This document shows positions 8,586 to 16,481 of a DNA stretch of 46,475 nt, in pieces; within the stretch, counting starts at the first letter, position 1, and each line of letters opens with the position of its first letter. The notes beneath the pieces were generated by a model. It saw only the letters and a list, made by a program, of their open reading frames with translations. It had not been told where the DNA came from and did not search any database. The stretch comes from an uncultured Clostridia bacterium (GTDB lineage Bacteria > Bacillota > Clostridia > TANB77 > CAG-508). The stretch is from the NCBI GenBank assembly GCA_944390535.1, contig CALXQV010000055.1, forward strand, positions 1-46,475, written 5' to 3'. A program made the position numbers and the translations under genes.

Positions 8586-8681
8586 ATGGTACAATATTTT
8601 TTAGCAATAGGTGGATTAGCAGTTGGATTTGTAATAGGTATGTTATATTCTGATTATAAACATAAAAAAGATAAAAAGTAA
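8586..8681 (+). CDS. 31-residue single-span membrane peptide
   Basis: A short frame opening with MVQYFLAIGGLAVGF and one glycine-rich hydrophobic span (about residues 4-20), then a strongly basic tail DYKHKKDKK. A full AAGGAGG at 8571-8577 sits 8 nt upstream, better than most ribosome binding sites here, and a terminator follows at 8701. The topology matches YtxH-like or phage/TA-type small membrane peptides, but it is too short to assign. It lies between the intact DUF1848 gene and the decayed copy of its tail. A hairpin (TTTACTAT at 8534-8541, ATAGTAAA at 8558-8565) precedes the ribosome binding site. Confidence 0.6.
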   Translation: MVQYFLAIGGLAVGFVIGMLYSDYKHKKDKK

Positions 8682-8700
8682 TATAAATTACAGTTAATAG

Positions 8701-8734
8701 GACAGATAATCAAAGTGAATTTATCTGTCTTTTA
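8701..8734 (+). terminator. Rho-independent terminator
   Basis: The 9-bp stem GACAGATAA / TTATCTGTC (8701-8709, 8721-8729) is followed by TTTTA. A copy of its 3' arm, TGAATTTATCTGT, also occurs before the small gene at about 8519-8531, so this sequence was probably duplicated together with the gene block. Confidence 0.65.
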
Positions 8735-8754
8735 ATATACATAATTGTTCATGA

Positions 8755-8865
8755 AAACGACTAAACTTAGCAAAAGAACATGCAAAGTTACAAGATAGAA
8801 ATTTTTTAGTTTTGATAAGAAACCTTAATAAAGCAGACAAAATAACAATCGAAAAACATTATTAG
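8755..8865 (+). pseudogene. Degraded C-terminal remnant of a second DUF1848 gene
   Basis: The frame reads KRLNLAKEHAKLQDRN, then RNLNKADKIT, to a TAG at 8863-8865. It aligns without gaps to KRPDLAQENAKLHDKH and GNVNKTDKIT at the end of the intact gene at 7492-8442. A TGA immediately precedes it and no upstream part of the gene remains. It is a footprint of a former tandem or replaced copy of the radical SAM mobile pair. Confidence 0.7.
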
Positions 8866-9367
8866 TTATTTTAAAAAATATATAAGTTAGAAAAAGTAAA
8901 AGGAGAAGCATGAAGTGTTTCCCCTTAAAATATATTTAATTTTTATATATTTAAAAATTTTTAATAAAATAATGATTCTTTTTCTAGCATTTTTATTGAA
9001 AAATGCATAACTGAAATTTAAGATAAAGTATAAAAATCATAGAGTTCAAAACTCTAAGAAGATTTTTTATATTTCAATTTTAGCAATAAAATATGTTGAA
9101 GTCAATGAAAATTTTAAAAAAATTTTAAAGAAAATATATATTAAAAAAATAAAAAATATTTTGAAAATTTTTTGATTAAAAACGTTAGAAAACCTTAAAT
9201 AACAACGCTTTAAAAAAATATCAAATCTTCTTAGAGTTTTGAAATATAGGTAAAAAAACAAAAAATAAAATAGTATTGAATATGGAGTTATTTCTAATCA
9301 TAAATAAACCTAAAACCAAAGAATACATAATTAACAAAAATAAGAAACAAAAGGGGAATTTTAAGGA
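8866..9367. other. Gene-free 500-bp AT-rich leader region of the prepilin-like gene
   Basis: No gene is seen. It holds a small hairpin (GCATTTTT / AAAAATGC, 8987-9006), the 199-bp inverted-repeat-ended element at 9045-9243, and a purine-rich stretch with AGGAAT before the start at 9368. An open minus-strand frame inside the element is low-complexity Phe/Ile/Lys and is not credible as a gene. Confidence 0.7.
9045..9243. repeat. Inverted-repeat-ended element A, upstream of prepilin-like gene 1
   Basis: The ends are a perfect 21-bp inverted repeat: 9045-9065 (TTCAAAACTCTAAGAAG plus ATTT) and 9223-9243. The inside is very AT-rich. A related element lies at 26659-26847, sharing CTCTAAGAA, ATTTTTTATAT, CAATA, AATATG and GTCAAT in the same order. 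Both sit 100-125 bp before a prepilin-like gene. Confidence 0.7.
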
Positions 9368-10591
9368 ATGAATAAATTTAGAAAAACAAAAAAGAAAAAG
9401 AATAATGGCATCACTCTAATTGCATTAATCATTACAATTATTATATTATTGATTTTAACAGGTGTAACGATTGCGACCTTAACAGGAGAAGATGGAATTT
9501 TAGAAAAAGCAACCAATGCAAGTGAAAAAACCAAAAAAGCCAATGCAGAAGAACAAGTAAAATTAGCAATAACAGCAAGTATAAAGCAAGATGGAAAGAG
9601 TGATTTAGAAGAGTTAAATACTGAGTTAGAGAAAATAGAAGGGCTGACATATAATAATGTTCCCATATCAGATAGAAATACAATAGAACTGCTACCAGCG
9701 ACAGTTAATGTAGATGGATATGATATTATTATTGACATAGACTTTGAGGAAATTATACCCCTTGTACCAGAAGGATTTTACCGTGTGAAAGGGACAACGA
9801 TAAAGAAAGGATTTGTTATTTCAGATGTAGAAGGAGATGATGTGAATAATACAAAAGGCGGAAACCAATATGTATGGATACCAGTCGATGGAATCTTAGG
9901 AGAAGATGGAAAAACCATACAAAATGCAGTTGATGGAGAAATTATATTAGGAAGATATACATTTAGTAGAAATGGAAAGATAAATACAAATTTGGTTCCA
10001 ACAACATTAGGAGGAGAAATAAAAATATATAATGAATTTACTGTGACAGAAACTTCTATAGGAAAAGGAAATACTACAGCAAAAGATATAAATGCATTTA
10101 TTAATAGTGTAAGAGAAAATGGAGGATACTATATTGCAAGATTTGAGGCAAGTAAAAATTCAAATACCAATAAAGCAGAAAGTAAATATAATAAGACTGT
10201 TTGGAATAATATAAGTCAACAAAATGCAGCAATAGCATGTCAAAATCTATATGCGGATGTAAATAGTGATTTAATAAATAGTTACGCATGGGACACAGCA
10301 ACCTTGTTTATACAAAAGTATGGAAAAACTGATTATTCATTTGAATATGGAGTATCATTTGGTTCATCATTACAAAGAACAGGTTTATCAAGAGATGTAC
10401 AATTAAATATTTATGATATGGCGGGAAATTGTTTTGAATGGACAACAGAAACTGGTAGTGACTCTAACAAGGCTGGTGTAGTTAGAGGAGGTGATTATTA
10501 TAACAAAAATGATTATATGAATGTTCGCAACTGGTCTAACCCATCTGTTACTTTTAACCAAGGTTCTTTTCGCCCAATTTTGTATTTCTAG
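9368..10591 (+). CDS. Prepilin-like protein with FGE/C-type-lectin-like domain; possible DGR variable protein
   Basis: 407 residues. The N terminus has a Lys-rich leader, then NNGITLIALIITIIILLIL, a class III-type prepilin signal where peptidase would cut after Gly. Residues about 60-125 are helical and acidic. From about 140 there is a formylglycine-generating-enzyme/sulfatase-modifying fold: QYVWIPVDG, GGYYIARFEAS, and the closing LNIYDMAGNCFEWTTET, VVRGGDYYN and SFRPILYF. This fold is the classic scaffold of DGR variable proteins. The last ~40 codons differ from the rest: CGC is used for both late Arg codons, whereas upstream Arg is AGA (one CGT), and many codons are NNY. I infer a surface fibre or pseudopilus tip with a diversified binding face. 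No reverse transcriptase is nearby. Confidence 0.75.
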   Translation: MNKFRKTKKKKNNGITLIALIITIIILLILTGVTIATLTGEDGILEKATNASEKTKKANAEEQVKLAITASIKQDGKSDLEELNTELEKIEGLTYNNVPISDRNTIELLPATVNVDGYDIIIDIDFEEIIPLVPEGFYRVKGTTIKKGFVISDVEGDDVNNTKGGNQYVWIPVDGILGEDGKTIQNAVDGEIILGRYTFSRNGKINTNLVPTTLGGEIKIYNEFTVTETSIGKGNTTAKDINAFINSVRENGGYYIARFEASKNSNTNKAESKYNKTVWNNISQQNAAIACQNLYADVNSDLINSYAWDTATLFIQKYGKTDYSFEYGVSFGSSLQRTGLSRDVQLNIYDMAGNCFEWTTETGSDSNKAGVVRGGDYYNKNDYMNVRNWSNPSVTFNQGSFRPILYF

Positions 10592-10713
10592 AAGTGTATA
10601 ATCCATAGTATTAAGGTCAAAGGTTGAAATATTTTTTATATAGAGAACATAGGAAAAAGAATGTAATTTTAGCAATTTAAAAAAGCAGAAACTAGATATT
10701 AAAATTTTACGTT

Positions 10714-10755
10714 ATAGTAAGTATAAGTAATTAAAAAATATACTTACTATTTTTA
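10714..10755 (+). terminator. Rho-independent terminator
   Basis: The 12-bp perfect stem ATAGTAAGTATA / TATACTTACTAT (10714-10725, 10739-10750) is followed by TTTTAT. It ends the prepilin-like gene transcript and insulates the Bce regulator. Confidence 0.7.
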
Positions 10756-10775
10756 TATATACATAATAGGAAACT

Positions 10776-10847
10776 AGACAAAAATGTGATATAGTTTTAT
10801 CTACCTTACAAAAATGTCATTTAAAAACCAAAAAAATATGATATAAT
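10776..10847 (+). promoter_or_regulatory. Bce-type response regulator boxes and -10 of the regulator operon
   Basis: Two boxes of the form NNACA-N4-TGTNA lie one above the other: AGACA-AAAA-TGTGA (10776-10789) and TTACA-AAAA-TGTCA (10806-10819), 30 bp apart. TATAAT follows at 10842-10847 without a good -35, which suits an activated promoter. BceR-like regulators are known to bind TNACA-N4-TGTAA. This points to autoregulation of the two-component genes. Confidence 0.55.
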
Positions 10848-10865
10848 CATGTTGGAGGGAAAAAC

Positions 10866-11537
10866 ATGCAAAAAATATTAATAGTAGAAGATGACAAAAA
10901 AATACGAAGTGAACTAGAAACATTTTTAAACAAAAATGGATTTGAAGCAAAAAGCCTAGAAAACTTTGAAAATACCATTCAAGACATATTACAAGAAAAT
11001 GCAGACTTGGTATTGCTAGACATCAATTTACCATATACAGATGGAGAATTTGTATGTAAAGAATTAAGGAAAACATCAGATGTTCCAATTATTATGGTAA
11101 CGAGTAGAGATAATGAAATTGATGAATTAATGAGTTTAAATTATGGGGCAGACCAATATGTAACAAAACCATATAATATCCAGATATTACTTGCGAAAAT
11201 AAATGGCTTATTAAAAAGAAATCAAAAGTCAGAAAAAGATATACAAAAAATAGATTGTAATGATTTTTACTTAAATATAGCAGAAAGAGTCATCGAAAAA
11301 GAAGAGCAAAAGATAGAATTAACCAAAAATGAATATAGCATTTTATACTATTTAAGTATCAATAAAGGGAAAGTGGTATCCAGAGATGAAATCATGGACT
11401 ATTTATGGGAAAGCCAAGAATTTATAGATGACAATACATTAAGTGTTAATATCAAAAGATTAAGAGATAAGCTAGATGCACTAGGACTAGTAAATAGAAT
11501 TGAAACTAGGAGAGGACAAGGGTATTTATTAAAATGA
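10866..11537 (+). CDS. BceR-like OmpR-family response regulator
   Basis: 223 residues. The receiver domain (1-120) has the acidic pair D9-D10, phosphorylation site D52 in LVLLDINLP, the switch Thr in IMVTSR and the conserved Lys in YVTKPY. The DNA-binding winged helix (about 130-223) has LTKNEYSILYYL and DDNTLSVNIKRLRDKLD, the OmpR/PhoB effector fold. It overlaps the kinase gene by 4 nt. A Bce-type ABC transporter follows, and predicted binding boxes occur both before this gene and before the transporter. It should switch on the transporter when the kinase, held in complex with the transporter, is activated by a peptide antibiotic. Confidence 0.9.
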   Translation: MQKILIVEDDKKIRSELETFLNKNGFEAKSLENFENTIQDILQENADLVLLDINLPYTDGEFVCKELRKTSDVPIIMVTSRDNEIDELMSLNYGADQYVTKPYNIQILLAKINGLLKRNQKSEKDIQKIDCNDFYLNIAERVIEKEEQKIELTKNEYSILYYLSINKGKVVSRDEIMDYLWESQEFIDDNTLSVNIKRLRDKLDALGLVNRIETRRGQGYLLK

Positions 11538-12553
11538 AATTTAAAGATTTTATAAAAGAAAAAATGATGTTGATAGTAGGTATATTTTTAGCTTTAGCTA
11601 GTGTAGAAATATTATTACTTGCCTATCATATTGGAATATTGGTAAGAGTATATTGTGCATGCATTGTCATACTGGTTGTAGCACTTGCCATTTTTATAGA
11701 ATATAAAAGAAAAAAACACTACTATGATGAATTAATGAATCATATGGGAGAATTAACAGAAAAATACTTAATCTCAGAAATCATAAAAACACCTAATTTT
11801 ATCGAAGGAAAAATATTAAAAGAAATTCTACAAGATACAGGAAAATCCATGTTAGAAAATGTGAATAAGTATAAAAAGATACAAGAAGAATATAAAGAAT
11901 ATATCGAATTATGGATTCATGAGGTTAAAATACCTATTGCAGCCAGTAAATTAATTATAGAGAATAATAAAAATGAGATTACAAAAAGTATAGAAGAAGA
12001 ATTAGATAAAGTAGAAAACTATACAGAACAAGCCCTATTTTATGCTAGAAGTAATGCAGTAGAAAAAGATTATATTATAACCAAAACCAACTTAAAAGAA
12101 ATTGTTAATGGAGCTATTTTAAAAAATAAAACCACCTTACTTAATGAAAAAGTATCCATAGAATTAACAGATTTGAAACCAGAAGAAATATATACAGATA
12201 ATAAGTGGGGAATATTTATAGTTAATCAAATTATACAAAATGCTATTAAATATTCCAAAAAAGAAGATAAAAGAATTATCATTTCCTCAAAAGAAAAAAA
12301 TGATAAAGTCATTTTATATATCAAAGATAATGGTATAGGAATTAAAAAAGGAGAAATTACAAGAGTATTTGAAAGAGGATTTACAGGAGAAAATGGCAGA
12401 AGAATGGGGCAGAAATCAACAGGAATCGGCTTATATTTATGCAAAAAGCTATGTGATAAGTTAGGTTTAGGAATAGAATTGAATGCAGAAAAAGAGGAAG
12501 GAACAGAAGTTAGAATTATCTTTCCTAAAAATAGTTATACCATTTTTAAATAG
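11534..12553 (+). CDS. BceS-like intramembrane-sensing histidine kinase
   Basis: 339 residues. Two transmembrane helices (about 11-31 and 36-57) are joined by only a few residues, so it has no sensor domain of its own; such kinases read the state of a partner ABC transporter. The phosphoacceptor is H129 in ELWIHEVKIPIAA. The ATPase domain has the N box IIQNAIKYS, G1 DNGIGI and G2 TGIGLYLC. The ATG overlaps the regulator gene by 4 nt, and the stop codon is part of the terminator stem at 12551. Confidence 0.9.
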   Translation: MKFKDFIKEKMMLIVGIFLALASVEILLLAYHIGILVRVYCACIVILVVALAIFIEYKRKKHYYDELMNHMGELTEKYLISEIIKTPNFIEGKILKEILQDTGKSMLENVNKYKKIQEEYKEYIELWIHEVKIPIAASKLIIENNKNEITKSIEEELDKVENYTEQALFYARSNAVEKDYIITKTNLKEIVNGAILKNKTTLLNEKVSIELTDLKPEEIYTDNKWGIFIVNQIIQNAIKYSKKEDKRIIISSKEKNDKVILYIKDNGIGIKKGEITRVFERGFTGENGRRMGQKSTGIGLYLCKKLCDKLGLGIELNAEKEEGTEVRIIFPKNSYTIFK

Positions 12554-12578
12554 CTCTTTAGTAGAGTTATTTTTTTCT
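12551..12578 (+). terminator. Rho-independent terminator
   Basis: The 7-bp stem TAGCTCT / AGAGTTA (one G-T pair) is followed by T7. The stem begins at the kinase stop codon. It separates the regulator transcript from the transporter. Confidence 0.65.
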
Positions 12579-12610
12579 TATCATGAAAGAAAAATTGTTA
12601 TGCACATAAA

Positions 12611-12711
12611 GTGTGTCGAAATCTTTGATTTCGTTAACACAATTACCTTACAAAACTGTAAGACAAATGTAAGATTAATAAATGGTAAAGAAGTAAGAAG
12701 CATCTTATAAT
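12611..12711 (+). promoter_or_regulatory. Bce-type regulator box and promoter of the ABC transporter
   Basis: TTACA-AAAC-TGTAA at 12648-12661 is an exact match to the TNACA-N4-TGTAA consensus of BceR-like regulators. A second partial copy, AGACAAATGTAAG, follows directly. TATAAT is at 12706-12711 with a weak TGGTAA at -35, as expected of an activated promoter. Upstream, CGAAATC/GATTTCG flanked by GTGT/ACAC (12611-12640) makes a hairpin of unknown role. Confidence 0.65.
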
Positions 12712-12747
12712 ATCATTAGAAAGTTGAAAAAGGAGGAAAATTTTATC

Positions 12748-13515
12748 ATGAGCAAAGTATTAGAAGTAAAAAGCATTGAAAAATATTACGGAAATAAATC
12801 AAATTTAACAAAGGCGATTGATGGAATCAGTTTTAATGTAGAAGATGGGGAATTTGTTGGAATCATGGGAGCCTCTGGTTCTGGAAAAACAACACTTTTA
12901 AATTGTATATCGACAATAGATAGAGTAACCGCTGGAAAAATTATCATTAATAACCAAGATATCACAAAGCTAAAAGGTAATAAACTAAATAAGTTTAGAA
13001 GAGAAGAATTAGGGTTTATATTCCAAGACTTTAACTTATTAGACACCTTAACAGCCTATGAAAATATAGCACTTGCATTAACCATTCAAAAAGTAAAACC
13101 TCGTGAAATAGATAAAAAAGTAAAAGAGGTAGCAGAAAAATTAGAGATTTCAGAGATTTTAAATAAATATCCTTATCAAATATCAGGAGGACAAAAACAA
13201 AGAGTAGCATCAGCAAGAGCCATTGTTACAAACCCTAAAATGGTACTTGCAGATGAACCAACAGGAGCATTAGACTCAAAATCTGCAAGACAATTATTAG
13301 AAACATTTGAACACCTAAATCAAAACTTAGGAGCAACCATCTTAATGGTTACCCATGATGCATTCACAGCAAGTTATGCAGAAAGAATCATCTTTATAAA
13401 AGATGGTAAAATATTTAATGAATTAATCAAAGGAGAAGATACTAGAAAACAATTCTTTGAGAAAATAATCGAGGTGCAAACACTTCTTGGAGGTGACTTG
13501 AACGATGTTATTTAA
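12748..13515 (+). CDS. BceA-like ABC transporter ATP-binding protein
   Basis: 255 residues, MacB/LolD-type ATPase. Walker A GASGSGKTT, Q-loop FIFQDFNLLD, signature ISGGQKQRV, Walker B MVLADEPTGALD and switch His in VTHD are all present. The start at 12748 is preferred over an upstream in-frame TTG because AGGAGG at 12731-12736 precedes it. It overlaps the permease gene by 11 nt. With the permease it forms a Bce-type transporter that frees the cell-wall target from peptide antibiotics such as bacitracin-like or lantibiotic compounds, and it acts as the sensor for the kinase upstream. Confidence 0.9.
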   Translation: MSKVLEVKSIEKYYGNKSNLTKAIDGISFNVEDGEFVGIMGASGSGKTTLLNCISTIDRVTAGKIIINNQDITKLKGNKLNKFRREELGFIFQDFNLLDTLTAYENIALALTIQKVKPREIDKKVKEVAEKLEISEILNKYPYQISGGQKQRVASARAIVTNPKMVLADEPTGALDSKSARQLLETFEHLNQNLGATILMVTHDAFTASYAERIIFIKDGKIFNELIKGEDTRKQFFEKIIEVQTLLGGDLNDVI

Positions 13516-15601
13516 ATTATCTATAAGAAACATGAAAAAAAGTTTTAAAGATTATGCAATCTATTTTTTAACCTTAGTACTAGGCGTAGCTATCTTTTAT
13601 ATGTTTAACTCTTTAGACAGTCAACAAGCAATGTTACAAGTATCAGAATCTACAAGAGATATCATTAGATTAATGATTGAAATGCTTGGAATGATTTCTG
13701 TATTTATAGCAATTGTATTAGGATTTTTAATTGTATATGCTAATAACTTCCTAGTCAATAGAAGGAAAAAAGAATTTGGGATTTATATGACACTTGGAAT
13801 GGGAAGAAGACAAATATCAGGAATTATTCTTTTAGAAACAATATTGATAGGAATCTTATCACTTGCAGTTGGAATATTTATAGGGATATTTGCTTCACAA
13901 TTTATGTCTGTTTTAGTAGCAAAATTATTTGAAGCAGATATGAGTGAATTTACATTTGTATTTTCAAAAGATGCGTGTATAAAAACTTGTATCTATTTTA
14001 CAGTTATGTTTTTAGCAGTCATTGTATTTAATACACTAACCATTTCAAGATATAAATTAATTAACCTAATGACTGCTGTCAGAAAAAACCAAAAAATAAA
14101 AATGAAAAATCCAATCCTTTCTATATTTGTGTTTTTGTTTTCAGCGGGGATATTGGCATATGCTTATTGGAGAGTAACAGCAGGAGTTTATGAGTTACGA
14201 ACTGCAAATGAACTATTACCTCCAATCTTAATGGGAATCGCAGGAACAATAGGTGTATTTTGGTCTTTATCAGGTTTTATATTACGAATTATACAAGCTA
14301 ATAAAAAAGTCTATTTAAAAGGAACAAACATGTTTGTATTAAGACAATTAAATAACAAAATTAATACAAACATCATTAGTATGAGTATCATTTGTCTAAT
14401 GCTATTTATGACAATCAGTGTATTATCAGGAAGTTTATCCATACAATCTGCATTAGACTCACAATTAGAAGAATTAACACCAGTTGATATCAATTTATAT
14501 AAAACAGCATATTTGCCAGAAAGTTCAATAAATTCATATACCAATGCACCACAATATTATACAAATGATCAACGAGAGGATTCCAGAAAACCAATTCGTT
14601 ATACATTAGAAACCAATGGATATGACATGAATCAATTAAAAGACATTGTAGAATTTCCAATTTATGCAACACCAGATTGGACACTAGAAGATAGTTTAGG
14701 AGAGTATTATGAAGCAATGAAAAATCAATTTACCATGTTAAGTTATGACACACCAGAAGAAATTGTTAAAATTTCAGATTACAACAGATTAGCAGAACTT
14801 TATGGTGAGGAGCAATATCATTTAAATGATGATGAATATATAGTACTTTGTGATTTTGACCAAATGACAGCTCTAAGAAATGAAGCATTAAAAAGAAATC
14901 CTAATAGAGAAATTAATGGAAAAATATATCATGCAAAATATAATGAATGTCAAAAAGGTTATGTATTTATGTCATCAAGTAATATCAATGGAGGAATTAT
15001 ATTAGTACCAGATAATTTTGAAGTAAAAGAAGAATATACAGAACAATATTTTTTAGCGGCAAATTATAATGCAAAAACAGATGAAGAAAAAATGGAAATA
15101 GAAAGTATATTAATTGGAGATGGTAATTCAGAATTTGTTGATACAATAAAACAAAAAGGATATTTACTAGATGGAACATCTAAAATTACCCTAACAGAAG
15201 CCAGTAAAGGATTAGCTACAATCATTATATTTATAGCAATTTATTTAGGAATTGTATTCTTAATTGCAAGTTCAGCAATTTTAGCTTTAAAACAACTAAC
15301 AGAAAGTTCTGATAATAAACAAAGATATACCATTTTAAGAAAAATTGGTTGTGATGAAAAAATGATTAATAAAGCATTATTTAGACAAATTTGTATCTTC
15401 TTTATGATGCCACTTGCTTTAGCAATTATACATTCTATTTTTGGAATTAAATTTATATTAGCAATACTTGCAGTACTTGCATCACCAGAAGAATTATTGC
15501 CTTCTGTCATAGCAACAGCCATTATTATAGGAGCAATCTATGGATTATATTTCTTAGCAACATATTTTGGAAGTAAAAACATTATTAAAGAGGAGGAATA
15601 G
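13505..15601 (+). CDS. BceB-like ABC transporter permease
   Basis: 698 residues. There are ten predicted transmembrane helices: one near residue 20, groups of three around 55-165, further spans at 195-300, a large extracellular domain at about 320-550, and three C-terminal spans. This architecture is specific to Bce-type permeases, where the large domain between helices 7 and 8 recognises the peptide or lipid II-peptide complex. FtsX-like blocks flank it (KKEFGIYMTLGMGRRQI near the start, RYTILRKIGCDEKMINKAL near the end). It overlaps the ATPase gene by 11 nt. The substrate cannot be predicted from sequence. Confidence 0.9.
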   Translation: MLFKLSIRNMKKSFKDYAIYFLTLVLGVAIFYMFNSLDSQQAMLQVSESTRDIIRLMIEMLGMISVFIAIVLGFLIVYANNFLVNRRKKEFGIYMTLGMGRRQISGIILLETILIGILSLAVGIFIGIFASQFMSVLVAKLFEADMSEFTFVFSKDACIKTCIYFTVMFLAVIVFNTLTISRYKLINLMTAVRKNQKIKMKNPILSIFVFLFSAGILAYAYWRVTAGVYELRTANELLPPILMGIAGTIGVFWSLSGFILRIIQANKKVYLKGTNMFVLRQLNNKINTNIISMSIICLMLFMTISVLSGSLSIQSALDSQLEELTPVDINLYKTAYLPESSINSYTNAPQYYTNDQREDSRKPIRYTLETNGYDMNQLKDIVEFPIYATPDWTLEDSLGEYYEAMKNQFTMLSYDTPEEIVKISDYNRLAELYGEEQYHLNDDEYIVLCDFDQMTALRNEALKRNPNREINGKIYHAKYNECQKGYVFMSSSNINGGIILVPDNFEVKEEYTEQYFLAANYNAKTDEEKMEIESILIGDGNSEFVDTIKQKGYLLDGTSKITLTEASKGLATIIIFIAIYLGIVFLIASSAILALKQLTESSDNKQRYTILRKIGCDEKMINKALFRQICIFFMMPLALAIIHSIFGIKFILAILAVLASPEELLPSVIATAIIIGAIYGLYFLATYFGSKNIIKEEE

Positions 15602-15603
15602 AG

Positions 15604-15690
15604 ATGGAAGGCCAATACATCCCCTTTTATTTTCAAAAGAGAATTAGCAGAAATGTTAGTTCTCTTTTAGAATTTAGAAAATTCTTATAA
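15604..15690 (+). CDS. Possible 28-residue leader-type small ORF
   Basis: It starts with ATG 3 nt after the permease stop, with GAGGAGG just upstream, and reads MEGQYIPFYFQKRI then NVSSLLEFRKFL. A hairpin (AAAAGAGAA / TTCTCTTTT, 15635-15668) lies inside it. It could be a real small gene, a leader peptide for the next transporter, or a fortuitous frame. The +1 frame reads SPFIFKRELAEML, resembling the start of a permease, so a decayed gene is the main alternative. Confidence 0.3.
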   Translation: MEGQYIPFYFQKRISRNVSSLLEFRKFL

Positions 15691-15778
15691 TATATAGCTA
15701 AACAGTAGAATAATTTTAAATTATATGCTATTCTATTGACAAAGTAATAACAAATAGAACTAAGAAAAGGAGAAGTAT

Positions 15779-16477
15779 ATGAAATTAGTCGTAAAAAATC
15801 TAAGAAAAAGTTTTGAGAAAAAAGAAGTCTTAAAAGACATAAATTTTGAATTTGAAAAAGGTAAAATTTATGGTCTGCTTGGTAGAAATGGAGCAGGAAA
15901 AACCACATTTTTTAACTGTCTGAATGAAGATATAGAAATAGATGCAGGAGAATTCTATATAGAAGATGATAATGATAAAAGAAAAATGGAAGCAGAAGAT
16001 GTGGGATATGTATTATCTACTACAAATGTTCCAGAATTTTTAACTGCAAGAGAATTTTTAAAATTTTTCATAGATATTAACAAGAAGAAAATAAAGAATG
16101 AAAAAACAATTGATGAATATTTTAATTTTATGAAAATACAAGAAGAAGACAGAGATAGACTATTAAAAGATTATTCACATGGTATGAAAAACAAAATGCA
16201 AATGCTTGTTAATATAATTGCTAATCCAAATGTATTGTTATTAGATGAACCTTTAACTTCATTTGATGTAGTAGTCGCTGAAGAAATGAAACAAATGTTA
16301 AGAGAAATAAAGAAAGATCATATTATTATTTTCTCTACACATATTATGGAATTAGCCTTAGATTTATGTGATGAAATTGTTATCCTAAATAAAGGTATAT
16401 TAGAAGAAATTAATAAAAATGACATAAATAATGAGCAGTTAAAAAATAAAATTATAGAAGCTTTAAAGGAGGAATAA
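15779..16477 (+). CDS. ABC transporter ATP-binding protein (ABC-2 type)
   Basis: 232 residues. Walker A GRNGAGKTT, a degenerate signature YSHGMKNKM, Walker B VLLLDEPLTSFD and switch His FSTHI. AGGAG precedes the start and the stop is 4 bp before the permease gene, so the two are co-translated. It belongs to the CcmA/YxlF-like family that powers membrane exporters of lipids, peptides or unknown compounds. It follows the Bce locus but has no Bce box of its own, and transcription could run on from the upstream operon. Confidence 0.85.
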   Translation: MKLVVKNLRKSFEKKEVLKDINFEFEKGKIYGLLGRNGAGKTTFFNCLNEDIEIDAGEFYIEDDNDKRKMEAEDVGYVLSTTNVPEFLTAREFLKFFIDINKKKIKNEKTIDEYFNFMKIQEEDRDRLLKDYSHGMKNKMQMLVNIIANPNVLLLDEPLTSFDVVVAEEMKQMLREIKKDHIIIFSTHIMELALDLCDEIVILNKGILEEINKNDINNEQLKNKIIEALKEE

Positions 16478-16481
16478 AACA

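Noticed and set aside
9067-9261. Minus-strand open frame inside element A
   Set aside because: Low-complexity Phe/Ile/Lys product from AT-rich DNA, no ribosome binding site, and it lies within the inverted-repeat element.
12483-12710. Frame overlapping the kinase end and the transporter promoter
   Set aside because: It runs through a terminator, a hairpin and the regulator box, has no ribosome binding site, and has no recognisable content.
15736-15741. TTGACA as -35 for the second ABC transporter
   Set aside because: No -10 box at acceptable spacing before the ribosome binding site.
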